A stretch of DNA of 64,000 bases from Pseudomonadota bacterium (GTDB lineage: Bacteria; Pseudomonadota; Alphaproteobacteria; Rhodospirillales; Magnetospirillaceae), in contig JAJYTF010000022.1 of assembly GCA_021793155.1 (NCBI GenBank), forward strand, positions 1 through 64,000, written 5' to 3'. Numbering within the stretch: position 1 is the first letter of the stretch; each line of letters starts with the position of its first letter. The translations under genes were made by a program, and so were the position numbers. The notes beneath the pieces were generated by a model that was not told the origin of the DNA, did not search any database, and saw only the letters and a list, made by a program, of their open reading frames with translations. Below, one piece after another: positions 28,015 to 38,547 of the stretch.

Positions 28015-29186
28015 CCCATCAGGCCTGGCATGTCCTTTGCCAAGGCCTGGCGTTCGGCAACGGCGGCGCCGCTCAAGGCGAAGCCCAGGGGGCGGCCGTC
28101 GGTTCCCTGAAACAATGCCTTCTGGTCGCGGCCTTGACCAGCGATGATCCATTCACCGCCGATGCCGGCCGGGGGTGGGCATACCGCCAGCGGCAGGCAG
28201 GGCGTCTTGACCACCACCGGCAAAGCGGGAAGGGACAATGGGGTTTCGTGCCCTGCGAGGGTGGCTGCGAGGGCACGGGCCTGCGCCATCAGGGGCAGGA
28301 CGAAGGGGAGGGGACCGGCCTCGGTTTCGGCGCAGTCGCCGATGGCGAAAATCGCCGGATCGCTCGACCGGAGAAAGCGGTCGACGACGATTCCGCGCGC
28401 CACGGCAAGCCCCGCCGTGGCGGCCAGGGCCGTGCGAGGCGCGAGACCGATGGCCGACAAGGCGCGGTCGAAGGCGAGTTCGGTTCCGTCGTCGAGCACT
28501 GCGGTGAAGCCTTCGCCGCCGGCCGGCGCCATGCGCACCACCGAGCGGCCGGTGTGGATCGTCACGCCTGCCTGTTCCAGCGCCTCGTGCAGGAGCCGGC
28601 CCAGTGCGGCGGGCAGCAGGCGGCCCAGGGGCCAGCCTGCGGGTTCGATGACGGTCACACGATGACCGCCGATCGCCAGGTCGTTGGCGAATTCGCAACC
28701 GATCAGGCCTGCGCCGATCAGCAGGACGCGCGCGGCCGGTGCAAGATCCCGGCGCCAGGACCGGTAGCCGTCGAGGTCATTGACCGTCGCCACCGGGACG
28801 GCTTCCGATCCTGCCGCCGTGAACGGCCGAGGATCGGCGCCCAAGGCCAGTACCAGTTGTTCATAAGGGATTTGCCGCTCCTCGGCCCCGGTCACGGCCA
28901 GCATGCTCGCGGCCCGGTCGATGGCAGTGACCCGGTGTCGCGGCAGCAAGCCGATCGCCAGTTCGGCGGCCGCCTGTTCGGCCGTCTTCTGCACCAGCGC
29001 TTCGACCGCCTTGTTCTGGCCGAAGGCGTTGGACAGCATGGGCTTGCTGTACATTTCACCGTTGTCGGCGGTGATCAGGGTGAGGGGGCGCAGGCGGTCG
29101 AGCTTGCGGAACTCGCGGGCCAGGGTGTAACCCCCTAGCCCGCTGCCGACGATGACCACGCCCGATCCTTCGCGGTGCGCGCCCAT
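28011..29186 (-). CDS. FAD-dependent rubredoxin reductase
   Basis: A 391-residue NAD(P)H-dependent flavoprotein. The FAD site is VVIVGSGLGGYTLAREFRKL, the NAD(P) site VLLIGAGLIGCEFANDLAIG, and the second FAD motif IFAIGDCAETE. It resembles rubredoxin-NAD reductase (RubB/AlkT). The adjacent rubredoxin, five bases upstream, is the natural partner: electrons go from NADH to rubredoxin and on to rubrerythrin. The ATG at 29186 is chosen by family length. Confidence 0.9.
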   Translation of the reverse strand: MGAHREGSGVVIVGSGLGGYTLAREFRKLDRLRPLTLITADNGEMYSKPMLSNAFGQNKAVEALVQKTAEQAAAELAIGLLPRHRVTAIDRAASMLAVTGAEERQIPYEQLVLALGADPRPFTAAGSEAVPVATVNDLDGYRSWRRDLAPAARVLLIGAGLIGCEFANDLAIGGHRVTVIEPAGWPLGRLLPAALGRLLHEALEQAGVTIHTGRSVVRMAPAGGEGFTAVLDDGTELAFDRALSAIGLAPRTALAATAGLAVARGIVVDRFLRSSDPAIFAIGDCAETEAGPLPFVLPLMAQARALAATLAGHETPLSLPALPVVVKTPCLPLAVCPPPAGIGGEWIIAGQGRDQKALFQGTDGRPLGFALSGAAVAERQALAKDMPGLMG

Positions 29187-29191
29187 GGTCG

Positions 29192-29365
29192 TTACACCGC
29201 TTCGAGCAGCGGTTCGAAGTCGGCCTTCGACACGCCGCAATCGGGACAGGACCAGTCGTCCGGAATGTCGGCGAAGGCAGTACCTGGGGCGATGCCTTCG
29301 TCCGGCAGGCCGAGGGCCGGGTCGTAGACGAAGTTGCACACGGCGCATACGTATTTCTGGCTCAT
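29192..29365 (-). CDS. Rubredoxin
   Basis: A 57-residue electron carrier with one iron held by four cysteines: CAVC at residues 7-10 and CPDC at 40-43, with [18 protein letters not shown] and [20 protein letters not shown] between and after. It starts with ATG at 29365 after AGGAGTTCCTTGAA-like sequence and lies between rubrerythrin and rubredoxin reductase. Confidence 0.96.
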   Translation of the reverse strand: MSQKYVCAVCNFVYDPALGLPDEGIAPGTAFADIPDDWSCPDCGVSKADFEPLLEAV

Positions 29366-29396
29366 TTCAAGGAACTCCTGTCTGCTGGGGGATGGA

Positions 29397-29882
29397 TCAG
29401 GCGGTTTTGCCGGCCGCGGCCGACAACGTCTCGCGGTAATGGTTGGCGTGCCTTTCCTCGACCTTGGCCAGGGCCGCGAAACGCTTCGCGGCGATTTCCA
29501 GGGTGCGCCGGAAACGCTGGGCGTGCTCGGCCGACTCGGCGATCTGCTCGTCCATTTCGGCGACGGCGGCGCTATGCCCTTCTTCGAGCGCCAGATGGCG
29601 GAATTTCGGATACATCTCGGTGTACTCGTAAGTCTCTCCCTCGATGGCCATCTGCAGCATGCTTTCCACAGTCAGATCCTGCGGTGGATACAGGAGTTCC
29701 AGGTGGCCGAAGGCATGCATCGTCTCCTGCTGGGCGGTGGCTTCGAACACCTGGGCGACGGCCTCGGCTCCGAGTTCGCGGCAGCGCTTGGCGAAATACA
29801 GGTACTTCCGATTGGCCATCGATTCGCCGGCGAAGGCGGCTTCGAGGTTCTGGATGGTGACGGACTGCGATTTGGTGTTCAT
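29397..29882 (-). CDS. Rubrerythrin-type diiron protein without rubredoxin domain
   Basis: A 161-residue four-helix diiron protein that reduces hydrogen peroxide. Iron ligands are in [51 protein letters not shown] and [14 protein letters not shown]. It lacks the C-terminal rubredoxin domain of classical rubrerythrin; the separate rubredoxin gene just downstream can supply it. The ATG at 29882 is preferred over the upstream start. Confidence 0.92.
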   Translation of the reverse strand: MNTKSQSVTIQNLEAAFAGESMANRKYLYFAKRCRELGAEAVAQVFEATAQQETMHAFGHLELLYPPQDLTVESMLQMAIEGETYEYTEMYPKFRHLALEEGHSAAVAEMDEQIAESAEHAQRFRRTLEIAAKRFAALAKVEERHANHYRETLSAAAGKTA

Positions 29883-30043
29883 CTCTTGTCCTTTCAAGGT
29901 AGTGGGGCGATGGACAAGTGCACCTTAGGCGATGTTGATACATCGAGTGAAACGAGTAAATTATGTTTAAGTTATTTACGTATTCGATCAATCTGCCCCT
30001 GGTCAATGGTGTTGCCCTATTGCCACTGTGTTGCCACATTTTC

Positions 30044-30060
30044 CATCAAGAATATTGATG
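30044..30060. promoter_or_regulatory. CATCAA-N5-TTGATG palindrome upstream of a LysR gene
   Basis: CATCAAGAATATTGATG is a perfect 6-bp inverted repeat with a 5-base spacer in an AT-richer region, 73 bases before the LysR gene and 162 bases before the divergent rubrerythrin gene. The T-N11-A style and position suit a LysR-type operator that could act in both directions. Binding is inference. Confidence 0.4.
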
Positions 30061-30132
30061 TTGATCGGCAAGTCGGTTAGAAACGCGCAGCCAATGAATC
30101 TTCCGGTCGTCTGACCGGCGAACGAGTCTTCG

Positions 30133-30990
30133 ATGAACATCGACCTTGCCCGGACTTTTCTGGAAATTGCCGAGACCGGTAATTTCAACAAGGCGGCTGA
30201 ACGCCTGAATGTGACGCAGTCCACCGTATCCATGCGCATCAAGGCGCTTGAGGACGAGATCGGGAGGCCACTGTTCGCCCGCAGCAAGGCGGGCACCGAG
30301 CTGACCACGGCCGGCGTCCATTTCCGTCGATATGCGGCGACGCTGGTGCGCGTTTGGCAGCAGGCCCGGCAGGAACTGGCGCTGCCGCCGGGTTATCGCG
30401 CCGTGCTCACCGTGGGTGGGCAGTTCTCCCTGTGGGACCGTATGCTGTTGCGCTGGGTGCCGTGGATGCGCGCCGCCATGCCGGATGTGGCGTTAAAGGT
30501 CGAGGTGGGGCTGTCGGATGGGCTGATGCGCCTTCTGGCCGAAGGGCTGCTCGATATCGGCGTGATGTATTCGCCGCAAAGCCGGCCGGGGCTGGTCACC
30601 GAAAAGCTGCTCGAGGAGCGCCTTGTGCTGGTCTCCACCAGGCCGCGTCAAGTGGGGGAATGGGACGACAGCTACGTCTTCGTCGACTGGGGGCCGGAAT
30701 ACCGCGCCGCCCACAGCCAGACCTTCCCCGACCTGTCCACCCCGGCGGTCGCTGTCGGCCTGGGCGCACTGGGCCTCCAGCACATCCTGGCCAATGGCGG
30801 ATATGGCTATTTCCCCATGCGCGTGGTGCGGCCGCACCTGCAAAGCGGCCGCCTCCATGTCGTTCCGCAGGCACCCGAGTTCCGCCGGCCGGCCTATATG
30901 GTCTATCCGTCCTCGGACGAGCAGGGGGAAACCTTGCGCGCCGCGGTCCGCGGCCTGCGCCAGGTCGCTTCCTCGGAAGTGGAGGACTGA
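30133..30990 (+). CDS. LysR-family transcription regulator
   Basis: A 285-residue regulator with HTH TGNFNKAAERLNVTQSTVSM near residues 16-35 and a LysR effector domain (LDIGVMYSPQSRPGLVTEKL). No ligand can be deduced. The short gap to a convergent small gene (30997) and the divergent rubrerythrin operon are its neighbours; the latter is a possible target. The ATG at 30133 fits the family N-terminus MNIDLARTFLEIAETG. Confidence 0.9.
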   Translation: MNIDLARTFLEIAETGNFNKAAERLNVTQSTVSMRIKALEDEIGRPLFARSKAGTELTTAGVHFRRYAATLVRVWQQARQELALPPGYRAVLTVGGQFSLWDRMLLRWVPWMRAAMPDVALKVEVGLSDGLMRLLAEGLLDIGVMYSPQSRPGLVTEKLLEERLVLVSTRPRQVGEWDDSYVFVDWGPEYRAAHSQTFPDLSTPAVAVGLGALGLQHILANGGYGYFPMRVVRPHLQSGRLHVVPQAPEFRRPAYMVYPSSDEQGETLRAAVRGLRQVASSEVED

Positions 30991-30996
30991 GGGAGC

Positions 30997-31245
30997 TTAC
31001 CCCTCGATCAACTTCGTCCGAGCTTCGGCGATCACCGCCATCAATTGCTCGGGGTGAACGCCGTCACTGGCCATCAGGCGACGGAGCACCGGATCTTCCA
31101 TCAGATCGGTCAGTCTCGGCTCTTCCCCGCCGGCATAGCGCGCGGCGCCGCCGCGGGTCTTGCCAACGAAGGAAACAGCCCTGCCAGATTTGTCCGAGTG
31201 TCCTTCCCGGGTGACTGTCGCCGGCTTGCAGACGCTGGATATCAT
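30997..31245 (-). CDS. Small hypothetical protein
   Basis: An 82-residue protein starting with ATG at 31245 after AGGGGAG. The N-terminal half is basic and low in structure; the C-terminal half LTDLMEDPVLRRLMASDGVH and PEQLMAVIAEARTKLIEG looks helical and acidic. No family recognised. The C-terminal part resembles short conserved alphaproteobacterial proteins, but that cannot be confirmed here. The region upstream (31246-31488) is AT-richer than its surroundings and shows no gene. Confidence 0.6.
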   Translation of the reverse strand: MISSVCKPATVTREGHSDKSGRAVSFVGKTRGGAARYAGGEEPRLTDLMEDPVLRRLMASDGVHPEQLMAVIAEARTKLIEG

Positions 31246-31488
31246 GGCTCCCCTCACGGCTGTTGAATAGCTTCAGGGTATTCCCGACGCGGCTTACTAT
31301 AGCTGGTTCAAAATAATCCGCAAAACCGTTTGCTGACAATATCAAGGTTCATAGGGAGTATTACAAAGACATGAATTTGTTGCGGAGCGAGACGGATTGC
31401 TGCACTGCGAACAAATATTAACAACTACTTAGTGGCTGACAGCATTTCGCAATGCGAGGCGGCGTGCGCGCCGCCGCCCAGCCTCCGT

Positions 31489-34176
31489 CTATGCCCGCGC
31501 CAAGGCGCGCAGCACGTATTGCAGGATACCGTCGTGGCGGAAATACTCGACCTCGTCCACCGTGTCGATGCGGCAGAGCATGGCGACGGTGCTGCTGGTT
31601 CCGTCATTGCGCGCGATGCGCACCTCGATCGCCTGACGGGGGCGCAGCCCCTTGGACAGGCCCAGGATGTCAAAGGTCTCGCTGCCGTCCAGATGGAGCG
31701 TCTTGCGGTCGGTTCCGTCGGGGAATTGCAGGGGTAGCACACCCATTCCCACCAGGTTCGAGCGGTGGATGCGTTCGAAGCTTTCGGCGAAGACCGCCTT
31801 GATGCCGAGCAGCCGCGTTCCCTTCGCTGCCCAGTCGCGCGATGAACCGGTCCCATATTCGCGGCCGGCGATGACGACCAGGGGAACTCCTGCCGACTGG
31901 TATTTCATCGCTGCGTCGAAGATGTACATCTGCTCGCCGGACGGTTGGTGACGTGTTATTCCGCCTTCCGTACCGGGTGCCATCTCATTACGCAAACGGA
32001 CATTGGCGAAGGTGCCGCGGGTCATAACCTCGTCGTTGCCCCGCCTGGATCCGTAGGAATTGAAGTCCGCCGGTGCGACACCGCGTTCCATCAGATAGGC
32101 TCCTGCCGGTGATGCCTTCTTGATGGTGCCGGCCGGCGAGATATGGTCCGTGGTGATGGAATCCCCCAGGATGGCCAGAGGCCGCGCACCGACGATGTCG
32201 TCGATTCCGGCAGGCGCCTGCCGGCTCATGCCGATGAAATAGGGCGGATTCTTCACATAGGTCGATGCCGGATCCCAGGCGTAAGTCCGGCCGGTCGCCG
32301 TCTTGACCGCCTGCCACTGTGGCGGTCCGTCGAACACATTGGCGTAGCGCCGGCGGAAGAGTTCGGGCGTCAGATAGGTGGCCACGGCCGACCGCACCTC
32401 TTCCTCCGACGGCCACACCTCCTTCAGGTAAACGGGTCGACCGTCCTTGCCTGTGCCCAGCGGTTCGGTGGCAATGTCCACATTAAGCGAGCCGGCGATG
32501 GCGTAAGCCACCACAAGCGGCGGCGATGCCAGATAGTTCGCCTTCACCTGCGGGCTGATACGGCCCTCGAAATTGCGGTTGCCGGACAGTACGGCGGCAA
32601 CGACGAGACCGTTCTCGTCCACCGCCCGGGCAATCGGTTCGTCGAGCGGCCCGGAATTGCCGATGCAGGTGGTGCAGCCGAAGCCGGCCAAGGTGAACCC
32701 CAGGCGGTCCAGGCTGTCCTGCAGCCCGGCAGCCTGCAGATAATCCTCGACGACACGCGATCCTGGGGCCAGCGAGGTCTTTACCCAAGGCCGGCGCGAT
32801 AGTCCTTTTTCCACCGCCTTCTTGGCGAGCAGCCCGGCGGCGACCAGGACGCTAGGGTTGGAGGTGTTGGTGCAGGAGGTGATGGCGGCAATCACCACGT
32901 TGCCATGGCTTAGCGCGTAATCGGCGCCGGTCACCGCGACCGAGCTGTCGAGCGGCCTGTCGGTCAGCCCCGGCAGTGCCTCGGCGAAGCCGGTCTTGAC
33001 CTGCGTCAGGGCGACCCGGTCCTGCGGACGCTTGGGGCCGGCGAGGGACGGTTCCACACTGTCCAGATCCAACTCCACCGTATCGCTGAACGTCGGAGCG
33101 GGGCTGTCGGCATGGCGCCACAGCCCCTGCGCCCTGGCATAAGCCTCGACCAACTTTATCCGTTCGGGATCGCGTCCGGTGAAGGTCAGGTAACGGATGG
33201 TCTCAGCGTCGATGGGGAAGAAGCCGCAGGTGGCTCCGTATTCCGGCGCCATATTGGCGATGGTCAGCCGGTCGGGCAGGGCCAGGCGGTCGAGGCCGGG
33301 TCCGTAGAATTCGACGAACTTCCCGACCACGCCCTTTTTGCGCAGCATCTGGGTGACGGTCAGCACCAGGTCCGTGGCGGTGATGCCAGCGCGTAAGGCG
33401 CCCGACAGCCGGAAGCCAACCACTTCGGGAATCAGCATGGAAATGGGTTGGCCCAGCATGGCGGCTTCCGCCTCGATGCCACCCACTCCCCAGCCCAGAA
33501 CGGACAGGCCGTTGACCATGGTGGTGTGGCTGTCGGTGCCGACCAGGGTGTCGGGATAGGCCAGGCCGCGCTCACCCTCCTTGGTCGACCAGATCACTTG
33601 AGCCAGGTACTCGCAATTCACCTGGTGACAGATGCCTGTACCCGGCGGCACCACGCGGAAATTGTCGAAGGCCGTCTGGCCCCAGCGCAGGAAGGCGTAG
33701 CGTTCGCCATTGCGCCGGAACTCCAGGTCCATGTTCTTTTGCAGCGCATCGGCCGTGGCGTAGTAGTCCACCATGATCGAATGATCGATCACCAGGTCGA
33801 CCGGTGAGAGAGGGTTGATCTTCTGAGCGTTGCCGCCCAGGCTGGCCATGGCGTCGCGCATTGCAGCCAAGTCCACCACCGCCGGTACGCCGGTGAAGTC
33901 CTGCATCAGCACCCGGGCCGGCCGATAAGCGATTTCTCGGTCATTACCGCGGTCCCTGGCCCATTGGGCCACCGCGGTGACGTCGGCGACGGTCACCGTA
34001 TGCCCGTCTTCGTGGCGCAGCAGGTTCTCGAGCAGCACCTTGAGCGAGAACGGCAGCCGCTCGACCTCGGCGTAGCTCGCTTCGGCCAGGGCGGCGATGC
34101 TGAAGTAGTCGAAGGACTCGCCGTCGACGACGAGGGTCCGGCGGGTCTTCAAAGTGTCGTGTCCGACCACAGGCAT
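31489..34176 (-). CDS. acnA: Aconitate hydratase A
   Basis: An 895-residue TCA-cycle enzyme interconverting citrate and isocitrate. The 4Fe-4S ligands are in [14 protein letters not shown] and [16 protein letters not shown]. Substrate-binding blocks include [20 protein letters not shown] and [20 protein letters not shown]. The ATG at 34176 ([15 protein letters not shown]) is the usual AcnA start. AcnA-type enzymes tend to be stress-stable, and a second aconitase (acnB) lies at 38548. Confidence 0.97.
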   Translation of the reverse strand: MPVVGHDTLKTRRTLVVDGESFDYFSIAALAEASYAEVERLPFSLKVLLENLLRHEDGHTVTVADVTAVAQWARDRGNDREIAYRPARVLMQDFTGVPAVVDLAAMRDAMASLGGNAQKINPLSPVDLVIDHSIMVDYYATADALQKNMDLEFRRNGERYAFLRWGQTAFDNFRVVPPGTGICHQVNCEYLAQVIWSTKEGERGLAYPDTLVGTDSHTTMVNGLSVLGWGVGGIEAEAAMLGQPISMLIPEVVGFRLSGALRAGITATDLVLTVTQMLRKKGVVGKFVEFYGPGLDRLALPDRLTIANMAPEYGATCGFFPIDAETIRYLTFTGRDPERIKLVEAYARAQGLWRHADSPAPTFSDTVELDLDSVEPSLAGPKRPQDRVALTQVKTGFAEALPGLTDRPLDSSVAVTGADYALSHGNVVIAAITSCTNTSNPSVLVAAGLLAKKAVEKGLSRRPWVKTSLAPGSRVVEDYLQAAGLQDSLDRLGFTLAGFGCTTCIGNSGPLDEPIARAVDENGLVVAAVLSGNRNFEGRISPQVKANYLASPPLVVAYAIAGSLNVDIATEPLGTGKDGRPVYLKEVWPSEEEVRSAVATYLTPELFRRRYANVFDGPPQWQAVKTATGRTYAWDPASTYVKNPPYFIGMSRQAPAGIDDIVGARPLAILGDSITTDHISPAGTIKKASPAGAYLMERGVAPADFNSYGSRRGNDEVMTRGTFANVRLRNEMAPGTEGGITRHQPSGEQMYIFDAAMKYQSAGVPLVVIAGREYGTGSSRDWAAKGTRLLGIKAVFAESFERIHRSNLVGMGVLPLQFPDGTDRKTLHLDGSETFDILGLSKGLRPRQAIEVRIARNDGTSSTVAMLCRIDTVDEVEYFRHDGILQYVLRALARA

Positions 34177-34285
34177 GGTGCTGTCACCTATCTCGAGGGC
34201 TCTCACCTATATAGGGGCGGCGGCCGGCGGATAAACCTGAGCAAATACTCCTGGTGATCCGATCCTGACGCCTGCTTCCCAGGGA

Positions 34286-35515
34286 TCAGGTGGATCGGCC
34301 CACCAGATGGCGCAGCCCGACGACGGCGGCGGCCAAGCCCGAGGCGGCGGCGATGCCGAGCGCCCAGCGCGGGCCGAACCTGTCGGCGACCCAGCCGACG
34401 ATCGGTGCGCCTATGGGCGTGCTGCCCAGGATTGTCGCGAGGAGGATGGCGATCACACGCCCGCGCATGGCCGGATCGGTGGAGAGTTGCACCAGGCTGT
34501 TGGTCGAGGTGGTGACGGTCTGGGCGGCAAGGCCGACAAACACCAGGACGATGCCGAACAGACGGTCGTCCGGCATGACCGCGGCCAGCCCGCAGCCCAG
34601 ACCGAAGGCCGCGGTTGCGGCCGACACCAGGGCAATGTCGGGCTTGGCCCGGCCGGCGGCGAGCAGGGCGCCGGTCACCGATCCGATCGCCATCATCGAG
34701 GTCAGCAGCCCATAGCGGCCCGCTCCCGCATGGAAGACGGTCACCGACATGGTGGAGATGAAGATCGGGAAGTTGAGGCCGAAGGTACCGATCAGCAGCA
34801 GCATGAGCAGGATTGCCTTCAGATCGGGGCGCCTCCACACATAGCGGAAGCCCTCGACCAGGCCGCCGCTGCCGGCCGCGGCCCTGCTGCTCGGATGCAA
34901 CTGGCCAAGGCGAAGCAGGCTGAGCGAGCAGAGCACGGCGACGAACGAGGCCGCATTGATAAGGAACACCCAGCCCGAACCAATGGCGCCGATGAGGATG
35001 CCGGCGACGGCCGGACCGATCGTCCGCGCTGCGTTGAACGACGTGGAGTTCAGTCCGACGGCGTTTGGCAGGTCAGCCTCCCTCACCAGTTCCGCGACGA
35101 ATGTCTGGCGCGCCGGCGCATCGAACGCCGTGACGCAGCCGAGCAGGAACGCGAACAGGTCCACCTGCCACAGGCGGACCAACCCGGTAATGGTGAGGAT
35201 GCCCAAGCCCAGGGCGAGGGCTCCCATGGTCGCCTGTGTGACCAGCAGAAGCTTGCGTCGATCGAAGTGGTCCGCCGCGAAGCCGGTCACCGGCAGCAGC
35301 AGCAATTGCGGTCCGAACTGGAGGGCCATGACCAGGCCGACCGCCGCGGCGTTGTTATGGGTCAGTTGGGTGAGCACCAGCCAATCCTGGGCGACGCGCT
35401 GCATCCAGGTTCCCACATTGGAGACCAGCGCTCCGGCCGCCCAGATCCGATAGTTGTAGCCTTTCAGCGAACGGAAGGCGGCCTTCATCGCATCCGACAG
35501 CAGCTTACCGCCCAT
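34286..35515 (-). CDS. MFS transporter, DHA3/EntS-like exporter
   Basis: A ~409-residue major facilitator protein with 12 predicted membrane segments. FRSLKGYNYRIWAAGALVSN at the N-terminus, VTGFAADHFDRRKLLLVTQ (motif A-like) and AFDAPARQTFVAELVREADL place it with EntS/MFS_3-type exporters. The substrate is unknown. Starts at 35515 or 35488 are both possible; the first overlaps the end of the isochorismatase-like gene by 11 bases. Confidence 0.85.
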   Translation of the reverse strand: MGGKLLSDAMKAAFRSLKGYNYRIWAAGALVSNVGTWMQRVAQDWLVLTQLTHNNAAAVGLVMALQFGPQLLLLPVTGFAADHFDRRKLLLVTQATMGALALGLGILTITGLVRLWQVDLFAFLLGCVTAFDAPARQTFVAELVREADLPNAVGLNSTSFNAARTIGPAVAGILIGAIGSGWVFLINAASFVAVLCSLSLLRLGQLHPSSRAAAGSGGLVEGFRYVWRRPDLKAILLMLLLIGTFGLNFPIFISTMSVTVFHAGAGRYGLLTSMMAIGSVTGALLAAGRAKPDIALVSAATAAFGLGCGLAAVMPDDRLFGIVLVFVGLAAQTVTTSTNSLVQLSTDPAMRGRVIAILLATILGSTPIGAPIVGWVADRFGPRWALGIAAASGLAAAVVGLRHLVGRST

Positions 35516-36062
35516 CGAGAAGGGCGATGATTTCGGCGATCGTGCCGGTTTCGCCCAGCCGCGGGAAGATCCGCCCGACACTGTTGAGGTGGGCGTCGAT
35601 GCTGCGGTCGGTCATGGCGTCGACGGCCAGCGCGACGTTGTATCCCAGCTCATGGGCCTGACGAGCAGTGGACTCGACGCCGATGCTGGTGGCGATGCCG
35701 GCGATCACCACCTGCGTGACGCCCTGTTTCCTCAAATGGTCATCGAGGCCGGTGCCAGTGAATGCGCCCCAGGTTTGCTTGGTTACCAGATGGTCCTCCG
35801 GCTGCCGATCGAGCTCGGGCACCAGATCGGTCCACCCTGGAGGAAGTTGTCCTGGAATGCGCGACTGCTCCGACCGGCCCGGCGCGCCACCGGCCACGTT
35901 GACCAGCACCACTGGCAGGTGGTGGCGGCGGAATGTCGCAGCCAAGGCGGCCGCATGACCTATCACCACGTCTGCCGGATGAACCGTGGGCAGAGAGAGG
36001 ATGCCGTGCTGCAGATCAATGACGATGAGGGCCGATTTCTGGTCGAGAGTGGTCAGCGGCAT
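35505..36062 (-). CDS. Isochorismatase-family hydrolase with Cys-to-Gly change
   Basis: A 185-residue protein with the isochorismatase-like fold: SALIVIDLQHGILSL (catalytic Asp in DLQ), KQTWGAFTGTGLDDHLRKQG (catalytic Lys) and VVIAGIATSIGVESTARQA. The usual nucleophilic cysteine of amidase members, expected where TSIGVE reads, is Gly. Glycine at this place is also seen in true isochorismatases, so amidase activity is unlikely but an ester or ether hydrolase role is possible. It may form an operon with the downstream exporter. Confidence 0.85.
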   Translation of the reverse strand: MPLTTLDQKSALIVIDLQHGILSLPTVHPADVVIGHAAALAATFRRHHLPVVLVNVAGGAPGRSEQSRIPGQLPPGWTDLVPELDRQPEDHLVTKQTWGAFTGTGLDDHLRKQGVTQVVIAGIATSIGVESTARQAHELGYNVALAVDAMTDRSIDAHLNSVGRIFPRLGETGTIAEIIALLDGR

Positions 36063-36101
36063 AAGGGGATCTCTTTCAAGCTGGCGCAGTCACTATAGAC
36101 A

Positions 36102-36131
36102 ACACCCCCGCCGGTGTCCCGACGGGGGTGT
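36102..36131. terminator. Hairpin between icd and the isochorismatase-like gene
   Basis: ACACCCCCGCCGG and CCGACGGGGGTGT pair over 13 positions with one mismatch and a 4-base loop (36115-36118). It lies 37 bases after the icd stop on the minus strand, a good place for a transcription stop, although no strong T-run follows. Confidence 0.55.
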
Positions 36132-36167
36132 GCAATGTGGCAGTGGCCGAAGCCGATCCGAAAAGGA

Positions 36168-38441
<2,274 letters not shown>

Positions 38442-38512
38442 TCACGGCCTGAAAAGCCGTCAACCCGGGCGGAGGCAGGCCGTGCGGAAAACGTGCCGCC
38501 GCCCTCGTTTTC

Positions 38513-38536
38513 GCGGCCTGCCGACCGGCAGGCCGC
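38513..38536. terminator. Perfect hairpin after acnB
   Basis: GCGGCCTGCC and GGCAGGCCGC form a perfect 10-bp stem with loop GACC, twelve bases after the acnB stop (minus strand). The bases following on the minus strand are GAAAACGAGG, without a T-run, so it may be an mRNA 3'-end stabiliser or a factor-assisted stop between acnB and icd. Confidence 0.5.
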
Positions 38537-38547
38537 GGTTCCCCTCC

